64,000 nt of DNA from Ignavibacteria bacterium. Lineage in GTDB: Bacteria; Bacteroidota; Ignavibacteria; Tepidaquicellales; Tepidaquicellaceae. The notes beneath the pieces were generated by a model. The model searched no databases. It saw only the letters and a list, made by a program, of their open reading frames with translations, and was not told where the DNA came from. The position numbers and the translations under genes were made by a program. Positions 9,046 to 18,177 of the stretch are shown in pieces. The DNA lies in assembly GCA_026417495.1 (NCBI GenBank), contig JAOADD010000054.1:1-64000 (forward strand), read 5' to 3'. Each line of letters begins with the position of its first letter. Position 1 is the stretch's first letter.

Positions 9046-10074
9046 TTAAAATTGTTTAAGAAATCTTATATCATTTTCGTAAAACATTCTTATATCGGGA
9101 ACTTGATGCCTGATCATCAGTGTTCTTTCTATCCCCATACCAAAAGCATATCCAGTATACTCTTCAGGGTCATATCCAACAAACTCAAAAACATTGGGAT
9201 CAACCATCCCACACCCAAGAATCTCAAGCCAACCTGTATATTTACACACTCTACATCCTTTAGAATTACACAAATAACACTCTACATCAAGTTCACCTGA
9301 CGGTTCAGTAAAAGAGAAAAAACTTGGTCGTAATCTTGTTTTTATATCTTTACCAAAAAATTCTTTCGCGAAATAATCCAAAGTTCCTTTCAACTCTCTA
9401 AAAGTTACTCCCTTATCAACATAAAGTCCCTCTACCTGATGAAACATTGCAAGCGATCTAGAACTAATTGCTTCATTTCTGTAACATTTACCTGGAACAA
9501 TTACTCTTACTGGAGGCTGATGCATTTCCATCACTCGTATTTGACCAGGAGAGGTATGTGTTCTAAGTAAATATCTTTTATCTTTTCCTTCACTATTTAG
9601 ATAGAATGTATCTTGCATATCCCTTGCGGGATGGTACTCAGGAGTATTTAAAGCATCAAAATTATGATATTCATCTTCTATTTCAAATCCGTCATATACT
9701 TTAAAACCAATTTTTACAAATATTTTAATAATATCTTCGAGTGCTTGAGTAATTAAATGCTTCGTTCCAATATTATATACTCGTCCTGGTAATGTTGGGT
9801 CTTCAACTCTAAATTCGTTTTTCTCAGAAAATTTTTGTAATAGTTCTCTATACTTAGATTCAGTATTATTTTTTAGTGTATTAAGTTCTTTTCCAACTTG
9901 CGCTTTTAATGTTTTATCAAGTAATTTTAATTCTTCAAAAAGACTATTTATTATCCCTTTCCTGCCTAAATACTTTATCCTGAATTGTTCGAGATCATCA
10001 GCATTATTAATAGTTGAAAGATCAGATAGCACATTTTGTTTAATTTGTGTAATTTTATTCAGTAAGTCACTCAT
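9046..10074 (-). CDS. pheS: Phenylalanyl-tRNA synthetase alpha subunit
   Basis: 342 residues from the ATG at 10074; a TTG three codons earlier is less likely. PheS carries the class II catalytic core that charges tRNA-Phe. It has the N-terminal coiled coil (1-90), motif 2 (MFHQVEGLYVDKG), a Cys cluster (CYLCNSKGCRVCKYTGWLEILGCG) seen in many bacterial PheS, and motif 3 (GYAFGMGIERTLMIRHQVPDIR). It comes after rplT in the conserved thrS-infC-rpmI-rplT-pheS order. pheT, which usually follows, is not next to it and is not in this window. Confidence 0.96.
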   Translation of the reverse strand: MSDLLNKITQIKQNVLSDLSTINNADDLEQFRIKYLGRKGIINSLFEELKLLDKTLKAQVGKELNTLKNNTESKYRELLQKFSEKNEFRVEDPTLPGRVYNIGTKHLITQALEDIIKIFVKIGFKVYDGFEIEDEYHNFDALNTPEYHPARDMQDTFYLNSEGKDKRYLLRTHTSPGQIRVMEMHQPPVRVIVPGKCYRNEAISSRSLAMFHQVEGLYVDKGVTFRELKGTLDYFAKEFFGKDIKTRLRPSFFSFTEPSGELDVECYLCNSKGCRVCKYTGWLEILGCGMVDPNVFEFVGYDPEEYTGYAFGMGIERTLMIRHQVPDIRMFYENDIRFLKQF

Positions 10075-10117
10075 TTTTTCCAATTTTCTATAACTAGTTT
10101 TATAACATCCAAGAAAA

Positions 10118-10465
10118 CTATCCTACTGCAAATTTTACAATCTGAGTGAATGCTTCAGGATTGTTGTAAGCTAAATCTGCTAAAGTTTTTCTATTTATTG
10201 TAATATTTTTCTTCTTCAAACCATCAATAAGTTTTGAATAAGTTGTATTGTTTTGTCTTGCAGCAGCATTAATTCTTGCTATCCATAAACTTCTATATAC
10301 ACGTTTCTTCAATTTTCTGTCTTTATATGCATGAAGTAATCCTTTCTCTACAGAGTGCTTTGCTACTGTATAGACCTTACTTCTTGCACCGTAATAGCCT
10401 TTTGCTTGTTTAAGAATTCTTTTTCTTCTTGCTCTCGATGCTACTTTATTTTTTGCTCTTGGCAT
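10118..10465 (-). CDS. rplT: 50S ribosomal protein L20
   Basis: 115 residues, the usual length. The basic N-terminal extension ([21 protein letters not shown]) and the [14 protein letters not shown] helix are diagnostic. L20 binds 23S rRNA and is needed for early 50S assembly. It follows rpmI by 76 bases and precedes pheS by 43 bases. In other bacteria this operon is autoregulated by L20 binding a leader; I could not recognise such a structure here. Confidence 0.98.
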   Translation of the reverse strand: MPRAKNKVASRARRKRILKQAKGYYGARSKVYTVAKHSVEKGLLHAYKDRKLKKRVYRSLWIARINAAARQNNTTYSKLIDGLKKKNITINRKTLADLAYNNPEAFTQIVKFAVG

Positions 10466-10541
10466 AGATTCTCCTTTTTAAAATTGAGGTAATCTTTTTA
10501 TAAGATTTTCAGTAACCTCTTCTCTTAAATTTAAAAATATG

Positions 10542-10739
10542 TTACAAATTTTGAATTAGTTTTTTAATTTTCTTTGCATCACCACTTGCTACCAAAGTGG
10601 GAGTTCTCAATTTTCTTTTTCGTTTTGCTGACTTTTTAGTCAAGATATGACTTCTGTGCGATTTTTCTCTTTTTATTTTGCCAGAACTTGTCATCTTAAA
10701 TCTTTTTGCAGCAGAACGGTTAGTCTTCATTTTTGGCAT
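10542..10739 (-). CDS. rpmI: 50S ribosomal protein L35
   Basis: 65 residues, standard length. It starts [15 protein letters not shown] and contains the Lys/Arg-rich [15 protein letters not shown] segment typical of L35. It sits 12 bases after infC and is almost certainly co-transcribed with infC and rplT. Confidence 0.98.
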   Translation of the reverse strand: MPKMKTNRSAAKRFKMTSSGKIKREKSHRSHILTKKSAKRKRKLRTPTLVASGDAKKIKKLIQNL

Positions 10740-10751
10740 AAAGTACTTCCT

Positions 10752-11327
10752 TTATTGTTTATCCTGTGTTTGTTGATTTTCTTTCTTATTTTTTAATGCT
10801 GTAATTTTTTGTCTATCAGGTACGAGATAAGCTACAAGTGCTTTCCCATCCATTTTAGGTGGTGTCTCTAATTTCCCAACTTCTGATAAACTTTTTATTA
10901 TATTTTTCATTAAACTTTCACCTATTTCAGGATGTGTTATCATTCTACCTTTATATATTACACTTGCTTTAACCTTATGTCCATCCATTAAAAATTGCTT
11001 TAAGTGTTTCACTTTAAACTCTACATCGTGTTCATCTGTGTTTGCATTGAATCTTATTTCCTTTACTTGCATGACTTGCTGATGTTTCTTGGCAAGTTTT
11101 TCTTTCTTCTGCTTTTCATAATTGTATTTACCAAAATCTATAATCTTGCAAACTGGTGGTTTTGCATTAGGTGCTATTTCAACCAAGTCTAAATCCATTG
11201 ACTCGGCTATTTTTAGTGCTTCTGCTGGTGGCATAATTCCGAGTGGCTTTCCTTCTTCATCAACTACTCTAATTAAATGTGCAGTAATCTCTTCATTAAC
11301 TCTTTCTCTCTTTTGTTTCTCTTTAAT
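10752..11327 (-). CDS. infC: Translation initiation factor IF-3, AUU start
   Basis: 191 residues if translated from an ATT codon at 11327-11325. From there the protein reads KEKQKRERVNEEI, then TAHLIRVVDEEGKPLGIMPP, the normal IF-3 N-terminus. The first ATG (11234) would cut into that domain. An AAAGGAGT ribosome site ends six bases before the ATT. The C-terminal domain (KEIRFNANTDEHDVEFKVKH) is intact. IF-3 keeps subunits apart and proofreads initiator tRNA pairing. By established knowledge the AUU start lets IF-3 repress its own translation; the same logic is inferred here. It follows thrS by 18 bases. Confidence 0.95.
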   Translation of the reverse strand: MKEKQKRERVNEEITAHLIRVVDEEGKPLGIMPPAEALKIAESMDLDLVEIAPNAKPPVCKIIDFGKYNYEKQKKEKLAKKHQQVMQVKEIRFNANTDEHDVEFKVKHLKQFLMDGHKVKASVIYKGRMITHPEIGESLMKNIIKSLSEVGKLETPPKMDGKALVAYLVPDRQKITALKNKKENQQTQDKQ

Positions 11328-11333
11328 AAAATT

Positions 11334-11341
11334 ACTCCTTT
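11334..11341 (-). promoter_or_regulatory. Shine-Dalgarno site of infC
   Basis: Read on the minus strand this is AAAGGAGT, followed by a six-base spacer and the ATT start. It is one of very few strong Shine-Dalgarno sequences in the window and decides the non-AUG start of infC. Confidence 0.8.
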
Positions 11342-11345
11342 TTAA

Positions 11346-13271
11346 TTAATAATTAAAAGATTTATTTGAAATTAAAAATTTAAGATTTTGTATGAATTCT
11401 TTCAATTCCATTTTACCTGTATCACCCTTTGTATGTTGTCGAATAGAGACGGTATTAGTTTCCATCTCCTTTTCACCAAGAATCAGCATAAATGGAATTT
11501 TTTTATTCTCTGCTTCTCTTATTTTATAGCCAATTTTTTCATTTCTAATATCAAGAAAAGTACGAATATCGTTATCTGTAAGTTCTTTATAAATTAGGTT
11601 CGCATAGTCAATCTGATTATCTGTGATAGTTAAAACAGCAACCTGAATAGGTGCAATCCAGAGCGGAAAATTACCCGCATAATGTTCTGTTAAAATACCA
11701 ATAAATCTTTCAAAACTTCCATATATTGCTCTATGAATCATAACTGGTCTATATTTTTTCCCATCTGAACCTTCATAAGTCAGATCAAATCTTTCAGGTA
11801 ATTGAAAATCTAATTGTATAGTTGCAAGTTGCCAAGTTCTGTTTAATGCATCTTTAATATGAACATCAATCTTTGGACCATAAAATGCACCATCTTTCTC
11901 ATTAACTTTATAAGTAAGATTATTTGCTTCAAGTGCTTTCCTTAGTGCCTCTTCAGCTTGATTCCAAACTTCAATTTCTCCCATTGCTTCATCAGGGCGA
12001 GTTGAGAAGAAGTAACTGGGAGTAAACCCAAAAGCTGAATATGTTTCAATCATTAGTTTCAATACATTAGTAATCTCTTCTTGTATCTGTTCATTTGTAC
12101 AAAAAATATGTGCATCATCCATTGTAAATTGCCTTACTCTAAACATTCCTCCAAGAGCTCCACTAATCTCATTTCTATGGTTAATGCCAAGTTCATACAA
12201 TCTTATTGGTAAATCTTTATAACTTCTCAATTTTGAGGAATAAATAAGAGTAGCTTCAGGACAATTCATAGGTTTTATATAAACATTTTCATTATCAGAA
12301 TTAACTCTGAACATATTATTAATATAATGCGTAGTGTGTCCCGAAGTTTTAAAAAGAGATTCTCTAACTAAAATAGGAGTTCTTACTTCCTGATAACCAT
12401 ATTTATCATGTAATTGACGGGAAAATTTTTCTAATTCTCTATGAATAATCATTCCTTTAGGTAACCAGAAAGGAGCTCCTGGACTCACTTCATGAAACAT
12501 GAATAAATCTAATTCTTTTCCAAGTTTTCGATGGTCTCTTCTTTTCGCTTCTTCTAAGTCTTTTAAATATTTTTCAAGTTCTTTTTTTGAAGGAAAAGTT
12601 ATTCCATAAATTCTTTGTAGCATTCTATTTTTCTCATCCCCTCGCCAGTATGAGCCTGAAACTGAAAGAAGTTTTATTGCTTTCACTTTTGAGGTAGAAG
12701 GTAAATGCGGACCACGACATAAATCAGTAAAACTTCCTTGATGGTAAAGAGAAACCACCTCTTCATTATTAGCTATAGTTTCCAGAATTTCAACTTTATA
12801 TGGATCAGGTCGCTTAGTTTTAAAATATTCTATTGCTTTATCCCTTGGCATCTCTTCACGAACAGGTTTAATATTCCTTTTAGAAATTTCATACATTCTT
12901 TCTTCAATCTTTTTTAAATCTTCATCAGTAAATTTCGTATCAGAATCCACATCATAGTAGAAACCATTTTCAATAGCAGGTCCAACACCAAATTTAGCAC
13001 CAGGGTATAACTCCTCAATTGCTTGAGCCATCATATGAGATGATGTGTGCCAATAGGTTTCCTTTCCAATTTCAGAATTGAAGTCATGAAATATTATAGT
13101 AGAATCAGAATTTATTTTAGTATCCAAATCAACATAACTTCCATTCAATTCAGCAACAAGAACTTTTTCAGCAAAATTATCACTAATACTTTTAGCAACT
13201 TCTAAACAAGATATACCTTTCGGAAATTCTTCAACTGAACCATCAGGAAATGTAATCTTTATTTTATCCAT
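11346..13271 (-). CDS. thrS: Threonyl-tRNA synthetase
   Basis: 641 residues from ATG at 13271. The frame stays open for 16 more codons upstream, but those overlap the tRNA-Val gene and do not resemble ThrRS. Domains in order: TGS (1-60, ITFPDGSVEEFPKG), the editing domain with HTSSHMMAQA and GSFTDLCRGPHLP, the class II catalytic core with zinc ligands in KPMNCP and TMDDAHIF, motif 3 HRAIYGSFERF, and the C-terminal anticodon domain. It heads the infC-rpmI-rplT-pheS cluster. tRNA-Val lies 24 bases upstream on the same strand, so the mRNA may begin at the tRNA promoter. Confidence 0.97.
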   Translation of the reverse strand: MDKIKITFPDGSVEEFPKGISCLEVAKSISDNFAEKVLVAELNGSYVDLDTKINSDSTIIFHDFNSEIGKETYWHTSSHMMAQAIEELYPGAKFGVGPAIENGFYYDVDSDTKFTDEDLKKIEERMYEISKRNIKPVREEMPRDKAIEYFKTKRPDPYKVEILETIANNEEVVSLYHQGSFTDLCRGPHLPSTSKVKAIKLLSVSGSYWRGDEKNRMLQRIYGITFPSKKELEKYLKDLEEAKRRDHRKLGKELDLFMFHEVSPGAPFWLPKGMIIHRELEKFSRQLHDKYGYQEVRTPILVRESLFKTSGHTTHYINNMFRVNSDNENVYIKPMNCPEATLIYSSKLRSYKDLPIRLYELGINHRNEISGALGGMFRVRQFTMDDAHIFCTNEQIQEEITNVLKLMIETYSAFGFTPSYFFSTRPDEAMGEIEVWNQAEEALRKALEANNLTYKVNEKDGAFYGPKIDVHIKDALNRTWQLATIQLDFQLPERFDLTYEGSDGKKYRPVMIHRAIYGSFERFIGILTEHYAGNFPLWIAPIQVAVLTITDNQIDYANLIYKELTDNDIRTFLDIRNEKIGYKIREAENKKIPFMLILGEKEMETNTVSIRQHTKGDTGKMELKEFIQNLKFLISNKSFNY

Positions 13272-13295
13272 ATATAAATAAAAAAAATAAAATTG

Positions 13296-13369
13296 TGGGC
13301 GGTAATGGACTCGAACCAATGGCCTCTACGATGTCAACGTAGCGCTCTAACCAGCTGAGCTAACCGCCC
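13296..13369 (-). tRNA. tRNA-Val (anticodon GAC)
   Basis: The 74-base sequence folds as a full cloverleaf. The acceptor stem is GGGCGGT/ACCGCCC with discriminator A. The D arm is GCTC/GAGC and the anticodon stem is CTACG/CGTAG around TTGACAT. The T loop is TTCGAGT. The anticodon is GAC, reading Val GUC/GUU. The T stem ATTGG/CCATT has one T-T mismatch at the second pair. CCA is not encoded. It lies just upstream of thrS. Confidence 0.95.
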
Positions 13370-13486
13370 AATTTTTGAACAAACAAAATATATAAAACAT
13401 ACCGTTTTTTCAATATAAAACAATAAATTAAAACCAATAATTCATCTATATACCCTAAAAATTTATAAATGAGCAATATTGTATTT

Positions 13487-14455
13487 CTACAATACTTGAG
13501 GTATCTCTTCAGTTTTCTTATATGTCGAGTCATATTCCTCTACAAAATCAAGTATTCTGGTTTTAAAACCATATCCCATTACATCATAAACATCAAATAA
13601 AATAAAGAATGCCTTCGGATCTTCCTGTTTAACTATTTTTCTTAAAGTTGCAGTTTGTCTTCTGTTCACAAGGACAAATAAAATATTATGGTGCCTCCCT
13701 GTATAACCACCTTCCGCATGAAACATTGTAACTCCTCTATTTAATTCATCAAATATTCTCTGTTTTATTTTATGTTCAAATCTGGTTATGATAAATGCTC
13801 CTTTCACAGATGGAATACCTTCAGCAGCCAAGTCAACTATTTTTGTGGTTATGAACAGATTAAGATATGCCCATATAATCAAATTTAAATCTTTGAATAC
13901 TATCCCAATCGTTAAAATAATAACTGATTCTATTAACCAGTAACCCGCACCAATCGATACACCTGTATATTGCTTCAGAATTGCTACAGGTATATCTGTT
14001 CCTCCTGTTGAACCTCTGAATCTAAAAATAACACCAAGCCCAATCCCCAGTAAAACAGAACCAGCAATGGATGCAAGTAGAATATTATCTGTAAACGACC
14101 AATAATTTGTATTAATCATTTCACTCAAAATGTGGTGTTCATAGAGAAATTTAGGTTCAAAAGCGTCAATAAGAATTGAACCAACAAACATACCAAAGAA
14201 AGATTTAATCCCAAACTGTTTACCAAGAAATATCCAACCAAGAATAAACAAAGGGATATTTATTGTAATCATTGATATACCTGCCGGGAAACCAAATAAG
14301 TGAAACAATATTTGCGATATACCACCTACCCCACCAGGTGCAACTTTAAAAGGGATTAAAAACCAAGAATAAGATATTGCAAATATTATACAACCAAAAG
14401 TAATACCTAAATAATCTCTCGCGTTGGAAAAGAAGTTAATTGTTTTGGGTTTCAT
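13487..14455 (-). CDS. YitT family membrane protein (DUF161/DUF2179)
   Basis: 322 residues. Five or six membrane spans occupy about 15-215, with the family's GGVGGISQILFHLFG segment and FRGSTGGTDIPVAIL. The soluble C-terminal DUF2179-like domain (about 220-310) has GVTMFHAEGGYTGRHHNILF and the ending ILDFVEEYD. The biochemical role of YitT proteins is unknown; the C-terminal domain resembles small ligand-binding folds. It stands alone, with its 3' end facing the tRNA-thrS cluster on the same strand. Confidence 0.9.
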   Translation of the reverse strand: MKPKTINFFSNARDYLGITFGCIIFAISYSWFLIPFKVAPGGVGGISQILFHLFGFPAGISMITINIPLFILGWIFLGKQFGIKSFFGMFVGSILIDAFEPKFLYEHHILSEMINTNYWSFTDNILLASIAGSVLLGIGLGVIFRFRGSTGGTDIPVAILKQYTGVSIGAGYWLIESVIILTIGIVFKDLNLIIWAYLNLFITTKIVDLAAEGIPSVKGAFIITRFEHKIKQRIFDELNRGVTMFHAEGGYTGRHHNILFVLVNRRQTATLRKIVKQEDPKAFFILFDVYDVMGYGFKTRILDFVEEYDSTYKKTEEIPQVL

Positions 14456-14616
14456 AATTGAAAATATTATATATTCAAGTTATTAAATTTATTTCTGTCT
14501 AAAAAGTCATTTATAACGATAAAGTATTGATAATTCAAACAAAACACATAGGAACAAAAAAATTATATTGCTTGTATAAAAATTAAGTTGTAAGTTAAAA
14601 CAAAATATTAAGTATT

Positions 14617-15474
14617 ATGAAACAAAAGTTATATGTTTGTTTAATAATCCTATTTTCAATATTTCTTTTTACTTTTCAAATATATTCACAAGAAGTTGGA
14701 ACTGGCCTTCAATTCGCAAAACCTGAAGATTTAGAGAAAACAAATAAATATGAAGGTGGGTTCAGAGGTGTAATTGCCTCAAAATTAGATTTTTCTCAAT
14801 ATATGCCACCTGTAATGAATCAAGGATCACAAAACAGTTGTGTCGGATTTTCTATAGGATATTACACATTAAGTTACTTAGTATTTAGTTATCAAGAAAA
14901 TTCTTACTATACAAAAACTGGAGCCCTTGATTATAACAAAGTTTTTAGCCCTGCATTTATATACAATATTGCAAATGGTGGAAAAAATTATGGGATCAGA
15001 TTTATTGATGCTTTTGAAATTTTAGCACAAATGGGTTGTGCTAGGTGGAATACATTTCCTTATAATGAATCTGATTATTATACTTATCCACCTGACTCAT
15101 GTTTCTATGACGCAATGAATTATGTAGTAGACTATACAAGATTTCTTGTCTTTTACTATATCGATGTAGATTTATTTAAAGAAGCAATGAATGAATATCA
15201 AAGACCAATTAACATAGGAACAGCAATAGATCAGAGTTTAATTAATGATGGTTATGAATATTACAAAAGTGGTAAAAAAGGACATTTTATATGGAAAAAA
15301 TTTAAAGACAATAACATCGGTGGTCATGCATTAACAATAGTTGGATATGATGATGATTTAGGAGCTTTTAAAATAATTAATTCATGGGGCACAAAATGGG
15401 GAGAAGATGGATACTTCTGGATTGATTATAATTTTGTACCATATTGTATAAAAGAAGCATATATAGTATATTAA
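14617..15474 (+). CDS. Secreted papain-like (C1) cysteine peptidase
   Basis: 285 residues. A signal peptide (about 1-25, ending YSQ) is followed by a short pro-region. The C1 domain follows: QGSQNSCVGFSIGYY holds the catalytic Cys75 with its oxyanion Gln, GGHALTIVGYDD the catalytic His237, and INSWGTKWGEDGYFWI the catalytic Asn255. All three residues are present, so activity is expected. There is no T9SS tail, so it is probably periplasmic or exported by another route. It is a single gene with about 160 AT-rich bases upstream. Confidence 0.9.
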   Translation: MKQKLYVCLIILFSIFLFTFQIYSQEVGTGLQFAKPEDLEKTNKYEGGFRGVIASKLDFSQYMPPVMNQGSQNSCVGFSIGYYTLSYLVFSYQENSYYTKTGALDYNKVFSPAFIYNIANGGKNYGIRFIDAFEILAQMGCARWNTFPYNESDYYTYPPDSCFYDAMNYVVDYTRFLVFYYIDVDLFKEAMNEYQRPINIGTAIDQSLINDGYEYYKSGKKGHFIWKKFKDNNIGGHALTIVGYDDDLGAFKIINSWGTKWGEDGYFWIDYNFVPYCIKEAYIVY

Positions 15475-15522
15475 AAAAATCAATATATCATTACATCAAT
15501 ATCACTAAATAAAGTTTATCAT

Positions 15523-16701
15523 TTAGTGTTGAGGTTTTGTTTTAACGAAAACCAAAAAATAGAGAATTAGCAAACCTGCACCGATTGAAGAAAATCCAAA
15601 AGTAACGCTTGGATTAAATTTATACCACAGAAATCCAGCTAAAAGACTTGCAAAAAAAGTAAACACACTACTAATACCTGTGAAAAAACCAATAGCTGTT
15701 GCTGTATCCTTTCTTTCTGAAATATTTGTAATCCAAGCTTTAGCAATACTCTCAGTTGCAGATGCATAAATTCCATATAAAAAGAATAAAACAAAAATAA
15801 TATACAATGGTGGATGTAGCGTCATGCCACCATAAACAATAGCAAATAAAGTTAATCCAAAAATGAATATTTTTTTCAATCCTATTTTATCTGCGATAAC
15901 TCCAACAGGGAAAGAAAAAATCGCATAAATTAAATTGTAAAAAATATATGTAATAATTACTTGATTACCCGAGTACCCGATATATTTTACCATCAATAAC
16001 AAAAAAACATCAGAGCTATTAATTAAAGCAAAGAAAAAAAGTCCAATTACAAGTTTCTTATACTCTACTGAAGAATACTTCCAGTACTTTATAAAAGACA
16101 AGAACCCTTTTTTTGTAATTGATGGAGTATGTATGTGTTTTTTCTCTTTGATAAAAAATGAAAGTGAAATACTAATAATACCTGGTATAAAAGCAAAATA
16201 AAAAAGGCTAATGTAATCATCAGGATTGAAATATAAATAAGCAAGAGCAGCAATCGGTCCAAGAAAAGCACCGAAAGTATCTAATGCTCTATGAAAGCCA
16301 AAGACTCTCCCTTTTGTTTCTTTTGATGCTTCATCTGAGAGTAATGCATCTCGAGCTGAAGTTCTTACCCCTTTCCCAAGTCTGTCAATTGTTCTCATTA
16401 AAAATATCCATAAAGGATAAGTGAAAAATGCAATCATCGGTTTTGAAATAGCACTTAAAGAATAACCAATACGAACAAATATTGTTCTTTTCCCAATTCT
16501 ATCCGATAAATTTCCAAAGTAACCTTTGCTAAAACCAGCAACTGCTTCAGCAAGTCCTTCTAGTGAACCTATTAATAAAGCTGTAAATCCAATACTTTGT
16601 AAATATATTGGCATCACCGGATAAAGCATTTCAGAAGCAATGTCAGTAAAAAGACTAACGAGAGATAAGATCCAAACTGTCTTAGTAATTTTTGACCTCA
16701 T
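15523..16701 (-). CDS. MFS transporter
   Basis: 392 residues with twelve predicted spans, which is full length. The loop between spans 2 and 3 reads GNLSDRIGKRT, the classic MFS motif A. DRLGKGVRTSARDALLSDE after span 4 is characteristic of one bacterial MFS subgroup whose substrates are mostly unknown. The motif-A-like repeat GVIADKIGLKK is in the second half. It is convergent with the peptidase at 14617 and a single-gene unit by spacing. The substrate cannot be inferred. Confidence 0.85.
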   Translation of the reverse strand: MRSKITKTVWILSLVSLFTDIASEMLYPVMPIYLQSIGFTALLIGSLEGLAEAVAGFSKGYFGNLSDRIGKRTIFVRIGYSLSAISKPMIAFFTYPLWIFLMRTIDRLGKGVRTSARDALLSDEASKETKGRVFGFHRALDTFGAFLGPIAALAYLYFNPDDYISLFYFAFIPGIISISLSFFIKEKKHIHTPSITKKGFLSFIKYWKYSSVEYKKLVIGLFFFALINSSDVFLLLMVKYIGYSGNQVIITYIFYNLIYAIFSFPVGVIADKIGLKKIFIFGLTLFAIVYGGMTLHPPLYIIFVLFFLYGIYASATESIAKAWITNISERKDTATAIGFFTGISSVFTFFASLLAGFLWYKFNPSVTFGFSSIGAGLLILYFLVFVKTKPQH

Positions 16702-16810
16702 TAAGTTAATTATATATCAATAAACAAAATAAAATAAATATACACAAATTTTAATATAAAAATTTTCATAAAGAATTATGAACAGTAAAACCTAAAACAT
16801 TCATTTTGTT

Positions 16811-16848
16811 ATTAACTTGATAAAACTGAACTTAAATATTAACTTGAT
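16811..16848 (+). repeat. Paired 11-bp direct repeat upstream of glutamate dehydrogenase
   Basis: ATTAACTTGAT occurs at 16811-16821 and again at 16838-16848, 27 bases start to start. The second copy ends 40 bases before the gdhA ATG. The position suggests a two-site operator or promoter element, but the sequence is AT-rich and nothing else supports this. Confidence 0.4.
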
Positions 16849-16888
16849 GGTTATTGTAAATAAATTTTAGAAATCAAATTAAATCAAT

Positions 16889-18172
16889 ATGGCAGAAATT
16901 TATAAAGAACCCGCTCCTTATAAAAAGGATATTGATAATCCTTACGAATCAATGATGGTTCGTTTTGATAAAGCTGCAGAAATGATTAATTTAGATGAAG
17001 GAGTATACAATTATTTAAAACTTCCTGTAAAACAAGTAATAGTTTCAATTCCTGTTCAGATGGACGATGGAAAAATAGTTGCTTTTGAAGGGTATAGAGT
17101 AATTCATAATAATGCACTTGGACCTTCAAAGGGAGGTGTTAGATATGCCCCTGATGTTGATTTAGATGAAGTAAAAGCTCTTGCAGCATGGATGACATGG
17201 AAGTGTGCTATTGCAAATATACCATTTGGTGGAGCAAAAGGCGGAGTGAGATGTGACCCAAATAAACTTTCAATGTCAGAACTGGAAAAAATAACAAGAA
17301 GATATACCGCAAATCTTCTTGAAATATTTGGTCCTGATACTGATATACCTGCTCCTGATATGAATACAAATGAACAAATTATGGCATGGATTATGGATAC
17401 ATATAGTATGCATCAAAGAAAAACTGTAACCGGTGTGGTTACTGGAAAACCCTTAATTATTGGTGGCTCTCGTGGTAGACGAGAAGCAACAGGAAGAGGG
17501 GTTATGATTGCTACTATGGCAGCGCTTATGAAAAAAGGAGTAAAACCAGAAGATACCACAGTGGTTGTACAAGGTTTTGGAAATGTTGGATCCGTAAGCG
17601 CAGATTTACTAAGTGACAAAGGGTGTAAGATTATTGGCATTAGCGATGTAACTGGTGGTTACTATAATGAAAAAGGGATTGACATTAAAAAAGCTATTGA
17701 ATATGTAAACAAGAATAAGGTTCTCGAAGGTGGAAACTTTGGTGATAAAATCACAAATGAAGAATTATTAGAACTAAAATGTGATATATTAGTTCCAGCA
17801 GCAAAAGAAGACCAAATAACTTCTAATAATGCTAGCAGAATTAAAGCAAGACTAATAGTTGAAGGAGCAAATGGTCCTACTTCTGCAGATGCAGATCAAA
17901 TTCTTATGGATAAAGGAATTATGGTAATACCTGATATACTTGCAAATTCTGGAGGTGTTATCGTTTCATATTTCGAATGGGTACAGGATAGATTAGGTTA
18001 TTATTGGGATGAAATGGATATTAATAATCGCCTTACAAGGATGATGAACGAAGCATTTGAGAATGTGTACCTGACTGCATTAAATCATGAAACTACTCTT
18101 AGATTGGGTGCATATATTTATGCAATTCAAAAAGTAGCTACAGCATTGAAGTTGAGAGGAATATACAGTTAA
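16889..18172 (+). CDS. gdhA: Glutamate dehydrogenase (Glu/Leu/Phe/Val family)
   Basis: 427 residues, typical of the hexameric bacterial/archaeal enzyme. It converts glutamate and NAD(P)+ to 2-oxoglutarate and ammonium, or the reverse. Visible motifs are the substrate-binding GPSKGGVRYAPDVD, the catalytic-Lys loop PFGGAKGGVRCDP, PAPDMNTNEQIMAWIMD and the Rossmann loop VVVQGFGNVGS with a following Asp (GISDV), which may indicate NAD preference. C-terminal NSGGVIVSYFEWVQD is conserved. A paired direct repeat lies in its upstream region. The next gene begins 5 bases after its stop. Confidence 0.95.
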   Translation: MAEIYKEPAPYKKDIDNPYESMMVRFDKAAEMINLDEGVYNYLKLPVKQVIVSIPVQMDDGKIVAFEGYRVIHNNALGPSKGGVRYAPDVDLDEVKALAAWMTWKCAIANIPFGGAKGGVRCDPNKLSMSELEKITRRYTANLLEIFGPDTDIPAPDMNTNEQIMAWIMDTYSMHQRKTVTGVVTGKPLIIGGSRGRREATGRGVMIATMAALMKKGVKPEDTTVVVQGFGNVGSVSADLLSDKGCKIIGISDVTGGYYNEKGIDIKKAIEYVNKNKVLEGGNFGDKITNEELLELKCDILVPAAKEDQITSNNASRIKARLIVEGANGPTSADADQILMDKGIMVIPDILANSGGVIVSYFEWVQDRLGYYWDEMDINNRLTRMMNEAFENVYLTALNHETTLRLGAYIYAIQKVATALKLRGIYS

Positions 18173-18177
18173 TCATA

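Noticed and set aside
10752-11234. infC starting at the first ATG (160 residues)
   Set aside because: It would remove the conserved VNEEI segment; the ATT start with a strong ribosome site gives the full family N-terminus.
13272-13319. N-terminal extension of thrS into the tRNA region
   Set aside because: The 16 extra codons overlap tRNA-Val and show no ThrRS similarity; the ATG at 13271 begins the TGS domain exactly.
15503-15528. CACTAAAT/ATTTAGTG inverted repeat between convergent genes as a terminator
   Set aside because: The stem is short and AT-rich, it overlaps the end of the MFS coding sequence, and neither side has a proper T run.
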